Source: Vibrio pomeroyi (lineage in GTDB: Bacteria > Pseudomonadota > Gammaproteobacteria > Enterobacterales > Vibrionaceae). Taken from it: a stretch of 64,000 nucleotides of DNA. The stretch is from positions 806,001 to 870,000 of the forward strand of contig CP090855.1 of assembly GCA_041879425.1 (NCBI GenBank). Direction: 5' to 3'. The first letter of the stretch is position 1, and every line of letters starts with the position of its first letter. The notes under the pieces are model-generated. The model saw nothing but the letters and a program-made list of their open reading frames with translations. It did no database searches and was not told the DNA's origin. The position numbers and the translations under genes are program-made. Positions 36,274-45,467 of this stretch are shown piece by piece.

Positions 36274-37758
36274 CTATTGACCTTGTAGTGAAACTAAACG
36301 AACTGGGAATTGGTACGAATCATAATTATCTGAAGAATCAACATCACCTGAATAGATCTCTATGGAACCAACAACCCCTCTATCTGATCCCTGAGTTCCA
36401 ATCTCGTTATAATAGAAGCCACCCGTGACAACGCCATTTGTGTATTGACTATAAGTAATGGATTGAGTCCATACCGAACCAGTGTAAGTCGTATAGTCAA
36501 TACCAAGGGTTTGATGTGGGAAGTACTTGTAAGTTAAACCATAAACTTCACCATCTGAGTTAGTTTCAGTTTCGCCGAAGTCAAGCAAGTTGTAGAACTC
36601 ATGGAACGTTGGCAAACGCCAATCTGACTTACCGCATAAGTTCATTGCGTTGATATGCTCAACGTAATCTTGAGTGGTACATATCGCATCACCTTTCGTT
36701 TTACACGTCGCTAGATCTACGTCCTGATCGTAAGGCGTTACTAATCCAGGTAACTCTAGCGCTAAGATGCGATCTTTATATTGAACAGAGTTTTCATCAT
36801 CCGTTTTCGACTCCCAAATCAAGCCACTGCGTTGATCGAGGACACAAGACCACTGAGCAGCATCATCAGCAAGCACCTGACCACTTGAATCTAACTTTGC
36901 AAACTGGAAACCATTGCCCGTATTGCTATTCAGCTCTGTTTTATCAAAGCCGTATTCTGCATCTTGACCTGGGAATGAACTCTGTGGCTCAGAGACATTT
37001 TGTGTATCATCGATATCTGAGAAATAGCGTAGAACACCAGTATCATTCAATGCTGTGGCAGCTTTCAATTCACCTTCTAAGAAATTAGCAAAAGCGGTAA
37101 CTTCATCATTTGTGAGCACGCCATTTACATAATCAGCCGCACTCTTATCAAATTTCGCACTTAACTGAGCGAGCATGAATGCACGATTCGAGTGCTTAAA
37201 AGCCTTGATTGTTGATACGATATTTTGTTCCAAACTCGCGAGCTCAGACGCAGATAAATCGTCTTGTATGTCACCAGAAATAGAGATACCACTTTTCGCG
37301 AGCTGCGCTTTTAATTTGCTGTTGGCCTCAGCAACCGTCAGTCCATCCGCAACATAACCCGCCAAAAGTGAACTAATACCATTAATCTCATTTCCCGTGT
37401 TTTTTTGAAGACCGGGAGCTGCGATATAAGCGTAAGAAGACGCAGAACCGCTCGTGCTATTGGCTGCTATCCCCGTATCCACTTGAGCTAATAAAGGAAC
37501 CGATAAAATTGACTTCTTAGTACTGGTAATACTAAATTCGCCATTCGCGTTAGCCGTCGAACTTGGCTCTCCGCTATCACACATATAGTTTTGATTGATG
37601 TCTGCACAGACCTTACTTTGTAAATCTACATTCTGTGCCGTCACTGTACCTGAAACTGTGTAGGTTGGTGCTGCCGATGCAGAGGTATCGGAACCGCCCG
37701 AACCACCACAGCCAGCTAGGGCCAAAGAGATGACCAAAATAGTCAATTGAGGTTTCAT
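36274..37758 (-). CDS. DUF1566-domain lipoprotein
   Basis: Lipoprotein of about 494 residues. Lipobox LALAGC near residue 17 is followed by GGSGGSDTSASAA, a typical lipoprotein linker. Residues 35-120 form a carboxypeptidase-regulatory-like beta domain (YTVSGTVTAQNVDLQSKVCADINQN), followed by a helical middle, and the C-terminal half is DUF1566-like (RSGLIWESKTDDENS, DYVEHINAMNLCGKSDWRLPTFHEFYNLLDFGE). The start at 37758 gives the lipoprotein signal; the frame stays open to 37821. It begins four bases after the metalloprotease stop. A surface ligand-binding role is inference. Confidence 0.85.
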   Translation of the reverse strand: MKPQLTILVISLALAGCGGSGGSDTSASAAPTYTVSGTVTAQNVDLQSKVCADINQNYMCDSGEPSSTANANGEFSITSTKKSILSVPLLAQVDTGIAANSTSGSASSYAYIAAPGLQKNTGNEINGISSLLAGYVADGLTVAEANSKLKAQLAKSGISISGDIQDDLSASELASLEQNIVSTIKAFKHSNRAFMLAQLSAKFDKSAADYVNGVLTNDEVTAFANFLEGELKAATALNDTGVLRYFSDIDDTQNVSEPQSSFPGQDAEYGFDKTELNSNTGNGFQFAKLDSSGQVLADDAAQWSCVLDQRSGLIWESKTDDENSVQYKDRILALELPGLVTPYDQDVDLATCKTKGDAICTTQDYVEHINAMNLCGKSDWRLPTFHEFYNLLDFGETETNSDGEVYGLTYKYFPHQTLGIDYTTYTGSVWTQSITYSQYTNGVVTGGFYYNEIGTQGSDRGVVGSIEIYSGDVDSSDNYDSYQFPVRLVSLQGQ

Positions 37759-37762
37759 AGAG

Positions 37763-40090
37763 TTATCTTCTTGTTTTGTTTTTAAAGAGCCTTGCCATTT
37801 GAGGCAAGTAACGTGTAGCAAATGACCTGCCTAACGAAAGCAAAGACATAAATAGAATCAAGATAGGTGAAGCTGAGCCACCAGAAGAGCTATTGGTAGC
37901 TATTGGTTCTTGAGGTGAAGTCGTCGTTTCTCCACATTCATATTTCGAAATAGTGCCGAGACCCCAACGCTTTAAGCTCCCAGTTTCACCATTTACATAA
38001 TCGGCAATTTCTAAACGCCAAGACCCATTAATAGGCTCACCCTTAAACGAATCAAGAACCGAGTCATGCTTGAGTGTGAAGTAGCCATCAAAGCCAGAAA
38101 AGCGTGTCGACTTATGGTTAAGTAAATCAACTCGAGTTCCCTTCGGTGAAATCAGAGTTACCACTAAGTCGCTTAAACGAGGATGCTCGATTTCTAAATA
38201 CATACCGAAATTTTCGTCTGCGATCTGATCCGTTCCACTTAGTGTGAAATTGAATGTTTTAAAGCCAACGATCGGCTGATTAGTCGAGCTAAATCGGCTA
38301 TCGGGAAGATAGCTATCCAACTCTTTGATATCGGATTCGAGTACAGGCAAGCCATATACAAGGGGCAAATCATGCTGCCACTTTTGTGATTTGAGTGTGT
38401 CGCTGTATCGATAGTCGACATTCGTATTCATGGTGACTGAAGAACCACACACCTCGCCTGTAGGAAGTGTCGCTTCAATCGTTAGTTGGTTAACCGGAGG
38501 ACTAACAAACGACTTCACCAATTCTGAAATATTAATTTCGCCATCGACTTGAGCCTGTCTTAACGTCGGGTACAACTCAATGGTCAGCGGCTTCTTTGGA
38601 TCAACATAATGATCAGGAACCTCTACTTTAAATGGTTCGATGATCAGTCCATGCACATCAAACTTTTGCTTCAATATTTCGGCATAATCTCGATTAGGAT
38701 AGAGCTGTTGAGCCACAAACAGCGTGCTCTCAGCTAGATCATGCATTTTCACCCCTCGACCGAGCCCGTACATAGACTCAAGTATGATTGAATCGAACTC
38801 TTTAAAAGCGAGCTCACCATACTGTTCAACCGATGCTTTCAGAGCTTGGAACAACGGTGTTGACCAAAGTTCATCACCTAGCTCACCCGCAACACTTTCA
38901 TGGGGGCGATATTCCGCTTGTCTAAAGTACCGTGCTCTTTGGTTCCAAAGGCTGCGAGTGGTATTTCTTACGCCAAAGTAGCCATCCCAGTTAAAGACGG
39001 TATCAATCTCGAACTCTTGTCCACGAGTTTGGGCATTTTCATATTGAGTACGAAAGCTAAAGCTACCCGCCCAGTAATCACCAAAACCCTCACCGATTGC
39101 ACCGGTATGACCATAAGCCCAATCTTTTACTATGTGATAATGAATCCCATGCCCAAGCTCATGCAGAATGACGTCGCCGTCTAATGCATCTGGAGAACCA
39201 CCACCGACACCAAACAGAGTTGCTTTAGGACCGTAGTAGTAAGTCGAGTTATCTGCAGATAGTCCTCTACCATCGAACTCAAGAGGTGCATCAAACACAT
39301 CAAAGCCCAAGCTACTGATATAACGCAAAGACTGATCAAGGTGAGCAAAAACCATCAACTGTGGGAATCGCGTGTCTTGCCAATCTACATTTTGTAAATC
39401 AGCCAGGTCAGTAAACTTAGTGACACCTTCAGCTGCAAGGAAATTTGAAGCATCACGGTTCGTTACAGCACCCGAGTCAGGGTCAATCGAGTATAAGGCA
39501 GCTGCATCAACCTGAGAGACACGATCATTAGTAAGGTAGATTCCACCACTATGGTTCAACACCTCCACATCCGTTTGGACGTAGCTCGGAGAGTTAGGAT
39601 ACTGGCTCACATCCGTTAATAGCGTTTCTGGTGGCGCAGACCTGTCCATAGTTCTCAAATCTGGACTGAACACGTTCACATGAGTCGCAACAACTTGCCC
39701 ACTGCTTAAGCTCGGTGGACGTTCTGCTTCTAATAAACGAGGAGCTTCTAACTCAGCAGCCGTTGTCGGATTTCCGTTGAGTAACACGGTATTTTCTAAG
39801 CTTCTGAAAACACGTAACACCTGTTGGTCGGTATTCGTCGAAAGAACCATAGACTTCTGTTGTTGATACTCACCTTCGATCAATACATCGAAATTGTAGT
39901 GGTTCCCCAATTTAGACTGTGTTTCATAGCGAAACCTTAGCGTACCAACCTCAGGATAAGCATTTTCCAAATAAGCCTTAGCTTCTTGTTGCGTTGTCAC
40001 AACGGTGCTGCCAATTGGGTAATCCCACTCAGCGGCACTGCTTGTTGCAGAAGCTAGGCACAAAGCGAGATAAAGAGAACTCTTCTTCAT
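37763..40090 (-). CDS. Secreted M36-like zinc metalloprotease with P-domain and GlyGly-CTERM-like tail
   Basis: Exported protein of 775 residues. Signal peptide MKKSSLYLALCLASATSSAA, an N-terminal propeptide-like region (about 30-95), then a zinc protease core with H310-E-L-G-H314 and the likely third ligand E334 in GEGFGDYWAGS, as in fungalysin-like gluzincins. A proprotein-convertase P-domain lies at about 635-735 (LSDLVVTLISPKGTRVDLL, NGSWRLEIADYVNGETGSLKRWGL). The end is SSGGSASP, a hydrophobic helix and basic KNKTRR, which fits GlyGly-CTERM sorting through type II secretion and rhombosortase. It should cut proteins at or outside the cell surface. A strong AAGGAGGACAT ribosome binding site is present. 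Confidence 0.85.
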   Translation of the reverse strand: MKKSSLYLALCLASATSSAAEWDYPIGSTVVTTQQEAKAYLENAYPEVGTLRFRYETQSKLGNHYNFDVLIEGEYQQQKSMVLSTNTDQQVLRVFRSLENTVLLNGNPTTAAELEAPRLLEAERPPSLSSGQVVATHVNVFSPDLRTMDRSAPPETLLTDVSQYPNSPSYVQTDVEVLNHSGGIYLTNDRVSQVDAAALYSIDPDSGAVTNRDASNFLAAEGVTKFTDLADLQNVDWQDTRFPQLMVFAHLDQSLRYISSLGFDVFDAPLEFDGRGLSADNSTYYYGPKATLFGVGGGSPDALDGDVILHELGHGIHYHIVKDWAYGHTGAIGEGFGDYWAGSFSFRTQYENAQTRGQEFEIDTVFNWDGYFGVRNTTRSLWNQRARYFRQAEYRPHESVAGELGDELWSTPLFQALKASVEQYGELAFKEFDSIILESMYGLGRGVKMHDLAESTLFVAQQLYPNRDYAEILKQKFDVHGLIIEPFKVEVPDHYVDPKKPLTIELYPTLRQAQVDGEINISELVKSFVSPPVNQLTIEATLPTGEVCGSSVTMNTNVDYRYSDTLKSQKWQHDLPLVYGLPVLESDIKELDSYLPDSRFSSTNQPIVGFKTFNFTLSGTDQIADENFGMYLEIEHPRLSDLVVTLISPKGTRVDLLNHKSTRFSGFDGYFTLKHDSVLDSFKGEPINGSWRLEIADYVNGETGSLKRWGLGTISKYECGETTTSPQEPIATNSSSGGSASPILILFMSLLSLGRSFATRYLPQMARLFKNKTRR

Positions 40091-40099
40091 ATGTCCTCC

Positions 40100-42241
40100 T
40101 TAAAACTCATACTTGGCGTTAACAGTGAAGTAACGACCAGGCTCTGTAGAGTAAAGTTTATTGCTGTCCGCAATACCCGCAACATCTTGGTATCGGATGT
40201 ATTCTTTATCAAATAGGTTGATCACATTGGCGCTAACATCCAAGCCAAAGTTCCAAGAGTAACTCAAACCTAAGTCGACACTCGCCCAACCAGCGGTCGT
40301 CGCACAACCGGTAACGATACCTAAGTCATCTTCACATTGAGGTACGTTATCCATAGCTTGTGCCCAATTGACCTGCGCATAAGCAGAGATAGCGTTGTCG
40401 TCATAAGCTATCTCTGCATTACCTTCCCAAGGTGTGAGTGTACGAACTTTTTCTCCATCCTCGTCTTCTCCATCAACGTAACCAACCTTGGTACTCACAC
40501 TCCAAAACTCGCTTAAACGATACGCAATTGAAGCCTCAATGCCATACGTCTCGACTCCATTTACATTTTGATATTGCTTGTAGTAGTTACCTGTATTTGA
40601 GTCCGGCACAAACGTGATCTGTTTAACGTCGATAAAATTATCGAACTTTTGATAAAAAACGGCCGCGTAAAGCTGCGTTTGTCCATTATCAAACTTACTG
40701 CCTAATTCGAATGAATCACTGGTTTCGGCCTCTAGATCCATATTCGGCACAATGACAAATGGGGTGATTGGGACAAAATCATGGTTCTGGTAACCATAAA
40801 TTTTGTCATAACCCGGAGCTCTAAAACCGTGATTGTAAGAAAGGTATGTATTTAACGAGTCCGTCAACTGATAACTCACCGATAAGCTAGGAGAAAACTC
40901 ACTCGAATTTTGTTCCTTGACTTCATAACCATTGATCGTGTTCTGTGACTCAGGTTTCAACTGGTGTAAATCAAAACGAGCACCTGCCGTCACAGTCCAA
41001 TGGTCAATTTCAATCGCGTCACGAATAAAGGCGGCAAAGTTGTACGAGCGAGCGGGAGCAAAAGGCACATCCGTGTTAAGTGACACTCCGTTCCAATCTA
41101 AAACAGAGGATTGACTTGGACGCTCATGGAGGTTGGTTTCCATATTCACACCATAAGACAAGGTATGATTCATGTTGTGATGTTGGAATGCACTAATAAA
41201 ATCGGCGTTTACACCAAGAAGCTGATCGGTAAAACCACGTACATCAATCGTTCTGCGTAACTCAGAAACGTTGTTGTTGGTTCGAGACATCAAACGATTG
41301 GTGGTATCTTCATTCGTCATATCACGCCAATAGATCTTGGCATCCAATTCCTCGAACCAAGTATTGGAAGGAAGGTACTCAAAGCCCGCATACGCAGAAA
41401 AAGTCTCGGTATAGGATTGTTGATCAAAATCTTCAGTATCCCACTTGCCATCTTTTTGGATCTTAGAGGTGCCCTCTTTTCTATTTAGATTCTCTTTATA
41501 GTACTCAACATTCCCTTTAAGCATTAATGCATCACTTGACCAGTAATTCAGCGTATAACCACCACCGACACCATCTATTTCTCGGTTATATAAGTCTTCG
41601 TCAAAATTACGAGTTTCTTCACCTTCCCAATAAGAAAGGTTTATCAAGCTTTCAAACTTTCCCGAACGAAAAGCAAGGTTTGTCGCGCCTTTGTATTTAT
41701 TACTGATACCGGTATAGGTTGCTGAGACATCACTATAGAAGTCTTCGTTGTCGAGATAATCCCCCGGCTTTTTAGTCCGAACCACTACCACACCACCAAT
41801 AGCACCCGAACCAAATACAGACGAACTCGCCCCTTTTATAACCTCAATACTTTCGAGGTTAGACATATCAAACGAGTTACGCCCTATCTTGTCATTGATG
41901 TCATTAGCACCAAAGCCATCAGCAGACTTGATTCCATCTTTCACAATCAAGATACGGTTACCAGTCATTCCGCGGATAGTGATATTTTGAGGTCGCCCCG
42001 CTCCCCCAGAAACACTGACTCCCGGTTCGCTCTTTATTGCATCATAAAGCTCTGTTGCGCCCTTTTTTTCGAGTTCTTCACCAGTAATCACGGCAACTGA
42101 ACCTGCAACTTCTGATAGTGGCTGTTCAATTTTATTCGCTGTTACGATCACTTCTTCAAAGTGATAAACCTCGGATTCGGCGTGCACGAGGTTGGCAGCA
42201 AGTACGCTCAGTACTGCCGCTGATAGGGGGGAAAGCTTCAT
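40100..42241 (-). CDS. TonB-dependent outer-membrane receptor, haem-receptor-like
   Basis: Receptor of 713 residues. A signal peptide (about 1-21) is followed by a TonB-box-like EEVIVTA, a plug domain (about 40-160: PGVSVSGGAGRPQNITIRGM, GNRILIVKDGIKS, IEVIKGASSSVFGSGAIGGVV), and a beta barrel ending in YFTVNAKYEF with terminal Phe. A FRAP box (F473-P476) and an NMDL box (500-503) with H487 between them match the layout seen in haem and haemoglobin receptors. It would import an iron-bearing ligand by TonB energy. The gene abuts the S9 peptidase stop with no gap. Confidence 0.9.
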   Translation of the reverse strand: MKLSPLSAAVLSVLAANLVHAESEVYHFEEVIVTANKIEQPLSEVAGSVAVITGEELEKKGATELYDAIKSEPGVSVSGGAGRPQNITIRGMTGNRILIVKDGIKSADGFGANDINDKIGRNSFDMSNLESIEVIKGASSSVFGSGAIGGVVVVRTKKPGDYLDNEDFYSDVSATYTGISNKYKGATNLAFRSGKFESLINLSYWEGEETRNFDEDLYNREIDGVGGGYTLNYWSSDALMLKGNVEYYKENLNRKEGTSKIQKDGKWDTEDFDQQSYTETFSAYAGFEYLPSNTWFEELDAKIYWRDMTNEDTTNRLMSRTNNNVSELRRTIDVRGFTDQLLGVNADFISAFQHHNMNHTLSYGVNMETNLHERPSQSSVLDWNGVSLNTDVPFAPARSYNFAAFIRDAIEIDHWTVTAGARFDLHQLKPESQNTINGYEVKEQNSSEFSPSLSVSYQLTDSLNTYLSYNHGFRAPGYDKIYGYQNHDFVPITPFVIVPNMDLEAETSDSFELGSKFDNGQTQLYAAVFYQKFDNFIDVKQITFVPDSNTGNYYKQYQNVNGVETYGIEASIAYRLSEFWSVSTKVGYVDGEDEDGEKVRTLTPWEGNAEIAYDDNAISAYAQVNWAQAMDNVPQCEDDLGIVTGCATTAGWASVDLGLSYSWNFGLDVSANVINLFDKEYIRYQDVAGIADSNKLYSTEPGRYFTVNAKYEF

Positions 42242-44263
42242 TTACTGCTCCGCTTTAATGTCTTTCAGGGTAAGTGATAAAAGAAATGCGTACTCAAACG
42301 CTTGTTGTGACTGGGAGCGCCGCCTGTCGGTCGAGTGCCCCTGAGTAAAGTTTGTCGCTAACAGATAGGGCCCACTTCCGGTCGTAAGTTCGTTAAGTTT
42401 CGCGTAATACTTAGCCCCTTCCCAATAAGGAACGCGGCGGTCATTGAGGCCAACTTGAATTAATATCGGTGGGTAATTTATTTCTCTAAGATTCAAATAA
42501 GGGTCGTATTGCTGCATTACCTTCAATTCATCGGCAATATTTGGATTGCCCCACTCACCATACTGCTGAGCCGTTAGAGGTATTACAGAATCAGACATGC
42601 TGTTCACGACATCGACAAAGGGGACTTTAAGGACTGCACCATTAAACAAGTCAGGAGCCTGATTTAATGCTGCGGCAACAAGAGTGCCACCAGCACTTCC
42701 ACCCATAGCGTAAATTGGGCGTCTACCTTGATCGTATGTCGTCAAATCTCGAGCTACAGCAATGAAATCCGAGATAGCATTCTCTTTTTTGACCCCTTTT
42801 CCTGCTTGGTACCAAGCGTCACCATAAAAGCCGCCACCGCGAACATGTGCAATTGCATAAATCACGCCCTCATCAAGTAGGCTAATGATTTGGGGCATAA
42901 AGTAAGGCTTCATCGTCATTCCGTAGGCCCCGTACCCGTACAAAAACAGAGGTGTATCCTTCGTGAGCTTATCCTTGCGATACGCCAAAGTCACTGGGAT
43001 CGTTACCCCGCCAGAGTTGACGATGACTTGCTCGGAATAATAGTTAGATTTTTGATATTCAGGGTAGTGATCTTGAGAGAAGAGCTCTCGTTTTAGAGTG
43101 TCAGTATTCAGCCGCTCCCACTTCGCTGGCTGAGTTAAAGACATGCTTCGAATGTGCAGTTTGTTACTTTGGTAGTCACCTACTTGGCTTACCCAAGCAA
43201 CTTGACCTGGTTCTGCTATCAGCTGTCTTGAACGATGACGTCCGTCGTTATCGAAGAATTGTAAAAATTGAGACGCACCAGTCTGGGTGATGATCACAGG
43301 CCCCGACTCAAACAGATGAAAGTTACTGATTCTAGAATCATCACTCGGTTCAAAAACAGCATTCCAATTATCTATTTTTGATGCTTGATTAAGCGCTACC
43401 GAGTAAAAAGCAAATCCCTTACGAGCATGGTTACTGTTCGAGAATAAACGAGAGCCAACAACATCAACGTAGTACTCCACGCCAGTTCTGCGAGGTAAAA
43501 GAGGTTTAGAGATTTCGCCGGTATCAAGATTTAACAGACGTTGCTCACTTGAATCCTCACTGTTTGCCTGAACGATAGCAAATTGCGTATCACTTGAAAG
43601 GTAGAACGACAGTAACCACGCAGAATCTGGTTCTTCAATTAATTGATTTGGTTCTGACTGGTCTAAGAAGTATTGCGTTAGCGCATAAGGTCTCGAAGTT
43701 TGTTGCTCAAGTTGAACCAAATACAGAGATTGATCGTCTTTCGACCACGTAAGCGTACTGTCTACATTCCGCGCGATTGGGGTAACTTGACGAGTTTTAA
43801 GATCAACAACACTGACTCGGTACTGTTCTGATCCTTTGACATCTTCGGCGATCGCCAGCTGTGTTCTTGTTGAGTTTAATGTCCAGCCAGCTAACTGATA
43901 GTAATCAAGATCGGTAGATCGATCGTCAAGGTTAAGTAGCTGCGTTGATTCTTCATTCCCAACCAATCGGGACAATAAAACTCTTTCACCATTGTGATTG
44001 AGGATCGCATACTCATACCCACCGATTTCAAGCCACGGTTTGTCAGCTATCTCTGGGCGGTTGCCCTGCCAATTGTCTTGCAAGGATTCACTCAATAACC
44101 GAATACGTTCTTGATACTGCGAAGTTTTATTATTTTGTTGATTAAGATAGTTGAGTACGTTGTTCGCGCTACGGGAATCATCTCTAAGCCAAGAGAACTG
44201 ATCGGAAGCACTGACCGTCCCCGTCAGTAAAAGAGTAAAAGCTAACAACACAAACACTTTCAT
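42242..44263 (-). CDS. Exported S9 (prolyl oligopeptidase / oligopeptidase B-like) peptidase
   Basis: Serine peptidase of about 673 residues with an N-terminal seven-bladed propeller region and C-terminal alpha/beta hydrolase. The catalytic Ser is S523 in MGGSAGGTL; the Asp is in VGLNDRRVPYWEG and the His in TQGHSTDRR. PFFLYGYGAYG-like LFLYGYGAYG and AHVRGGGFYGDAW are family hallmarks. Unlike cytoplasmic oligopeptidase B, it starts with a signal peptide (MKVFVLLAFTLLLTGTVSAS), so it should act in the periplasm on short peptides. The frame opens to 44317, but 44263 gives the signal peptide. It is the first gene of the operon, behind Fur and CRP sites. Confidence 0.88.
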   Translation of the reverse strand: MKVFVLLAFTLLLTGTVSASDQFSWLRDDSRSANNVLNYLNQQNNKTSQYQERIRLLSESLQDNWQGNRPEIADKPWLEIGGYEYAILNHNGERVLLSRLVGNEESTQLLNLDDRSTDLDYYQLAGWTLNSTRTQLAIAEDVKGSEQYRVSVVDLKTRQVTPIARNVDSTLTWSKDDQSLYLVQLEQQTSRPYALTQYFLDQSEPNQLIEEPDSAWLLSFYLSSDTQFAIVQANSEDSSEQRLLNLDTGEISKPLLPRRTGVEYYVDVVGSRLFSNSNHARKGFAFYSVALNQASKIDNWNAVFEPSDDSRISNFHLFESGPVIITQTGASQFLQFFDNDGRHRSRQLIAEPGQVAWVSQVGDYQSNKLHIRSMSLTQPAKWERLNTDTLKRELFSQDHYPEYQKSNYYSEQVIVNSGGVTIPVTLAYRKDKLTKDTPLFLYGYGAYGMTMKPYFMPQIISLLDEGVIYAIAHVRGGGFYGDAWYQAGKGVKKENAISDFIAVARDLTTYDQGRRPIYAMGGSAGGTLVAAALNQAPDLFNGAVLKVPFVDVVNSMSDSVIPLTAQQYGEWGNPNIADELKVMQQYDPYLNLREINYPPILIQVGLNDRRVPYWEGAKYYAKLNELTTGSGPYLLATNFTQGHSTDRRRSQSQQAFEYAFLLSLTLKDIKAEQ

Positions 44264-44319
44264 AAATCCAACAAATCCATACGCTAATTTAATAAATTTC
44301 GCGTATACTGCACCCAAAC

Positions 44320-44338
44320 GATAATGAGATCAATTATC
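44320..44338 (-). promoter_or_regulatory. Fur box upstream of the peptidase-receptor operon
   Basis: GATAATGAGATCAATTATC matches the 19-base Fur consensus at 15 of 19 positions with both outer arms perfect. It lies 57 bases before the first ATG, where it would cover the -35 region, so iron repression is likely. Confidence 0.8.
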
Positions 44339-44351
44339 ATTTACATAAATA

Positions 44352-44367
44352 TGTGATATTAATCACG
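44352..44367 (-). promoter_or_regulatory. CRP site upstream of the peptidase-receptor operon
   Basis: TGTGATATTAATCACG matches the TGTGA-N6-TCACA consensus at nine of ten positions. It lies just upstream of the Fur box, in a class I or II activator position for a leftward promoter. Confidence 0.7.
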
Positions 44368-44520
44368 ATAGATACGCCAATTAATTATGAATTGGTCTTG
44401 TATTACTATGTAATATTTATGTTTATTCAGAGAAGAAAGGTAGTTGATAATTTTGATTATAAGCAATAATTTACCTTAATACAGAATAAGCAATCGTTTA
44501 CTTAATTAAACTAAATGACT

Positions 44521-45429
44521 TTACTGTTTAGCTTCATTAGCTCGAATTCTTTCAATCGCTTCTACTCTTCTAAGCTGTTCTGGTAGGAAATGTTCAGTTC
44601 TAAGTTGCGCAATTGTCTCTTGTTGCTCGTTTTCTGAGAGGGCTGAGTCGTTCAAAACATCATTTCGTTCTGCGAAGTAGACCTCTAAAGAGTCTTCAAA
44701 GGCCGCTCTTTGTTTATCAAGAGCTTCAAGCCTTTGGGTTGCTTCTTCACCAACAAGTTCGCTTCTCTTTAAGTATTTACCCTGTTCATCGAGACCTTCA
44801 GAGCTAGAGAGCTGTTGGAGTAACACTTGATTCTGGTGACTCGACTGAACATAATCAGGTTGCTCAGATAGATAGGATTCGAGTCTTTGTTGGTATTCTT
44901 CATCCTCTAATCCCTCCTGCTTCAGAAGTAACTTTTCTAAAGCGATCTCTCTCATGCGATTGTCATGGGTAAACAGAATACTAATATCGCTTGGGCTAAA
45001 GAATTGAGCTTGGAGATCGAGTAGCGCTTGATTGAGTGCTTGTAAGTCTTCGGCTGAGATTGATGTAGTGTCGAACTGAACATCCAACGAGGCCAGTGCC
45101 GATTTATACTCAAGGTATTTAGCAAACAATGCCTCATCGACAACGGCACTTTGTGATTGATCGTGATGTTTTGCCACGTTGTCACGAATATCTTCAAGGG
45201 TTAGCTCGGTATTGCCTGAGACGAAATATTCCATCATGTCTTTGGCTGATGCATCATCGATTTCGGTATCTTGTTGAGAGGTGGCCTTCAAAGAGGAGGC
45301 GCTTTGTTCCATTTTTTTGTTTGAGTTTAGCTCGTCTGTCTTAACAGGAAAAAAGGTTGGATACAAAAAGACCGCCGCTGTACTCATCAGGGTTATCGTG
45401 GTTATCGACAAAATAGCGGTCTTTTTCAT
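44521..45429 (-). CDS. lifO: Lipase-specific foldase (lipase chaperone)
   Basis: Protein of 302 residues with an N-terminal membrane anchor (about 6-24) and a periplasmic, nearly all-helical body, the Lif/LipB layout. The motif region AKDMMEYFVSGNTELTL corresponds to the RxxFDY..LS box of steric lipase chaperones, although it is diverged. Such proteins fold the partner lipase in the periplasm before type II secretion. It follows the lipase gene after 38 bases with AAGGAACAC as ribosome binding site, so the pair is one operon. Confidence 0.88.
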   Translation of the reverse strand: MKKTAILSITTITLMSTAAVFLYPTFFPVKTDELNSNKKMEQSASSLKATSQQDTEIDDASAKDMMEYFVSGNTELTLEDIRDNVAKHHDQSQSAVVDEALFAKYLEYKSALASLDVQFDTTSISAEDLQALNQALLDLQAQFFSPSDISILFTHDNRMREIALEKLLLKQEGLEDEEYQQRLESYLSEQPDYVQSSHQNQVLLQQLSSSEGLDEQGKYLKRSELVGEEATQRLEALDKQRAAFEDSLEVYFAERNDVLNDSALSENEQQETIAQLRTEHFLPEQLRRVEAIERIRANEAKQ

Positions 45430-45467
45430 TATGTGTTCCTTAAGGTCTTAATAAATGGGTAGGCAGC

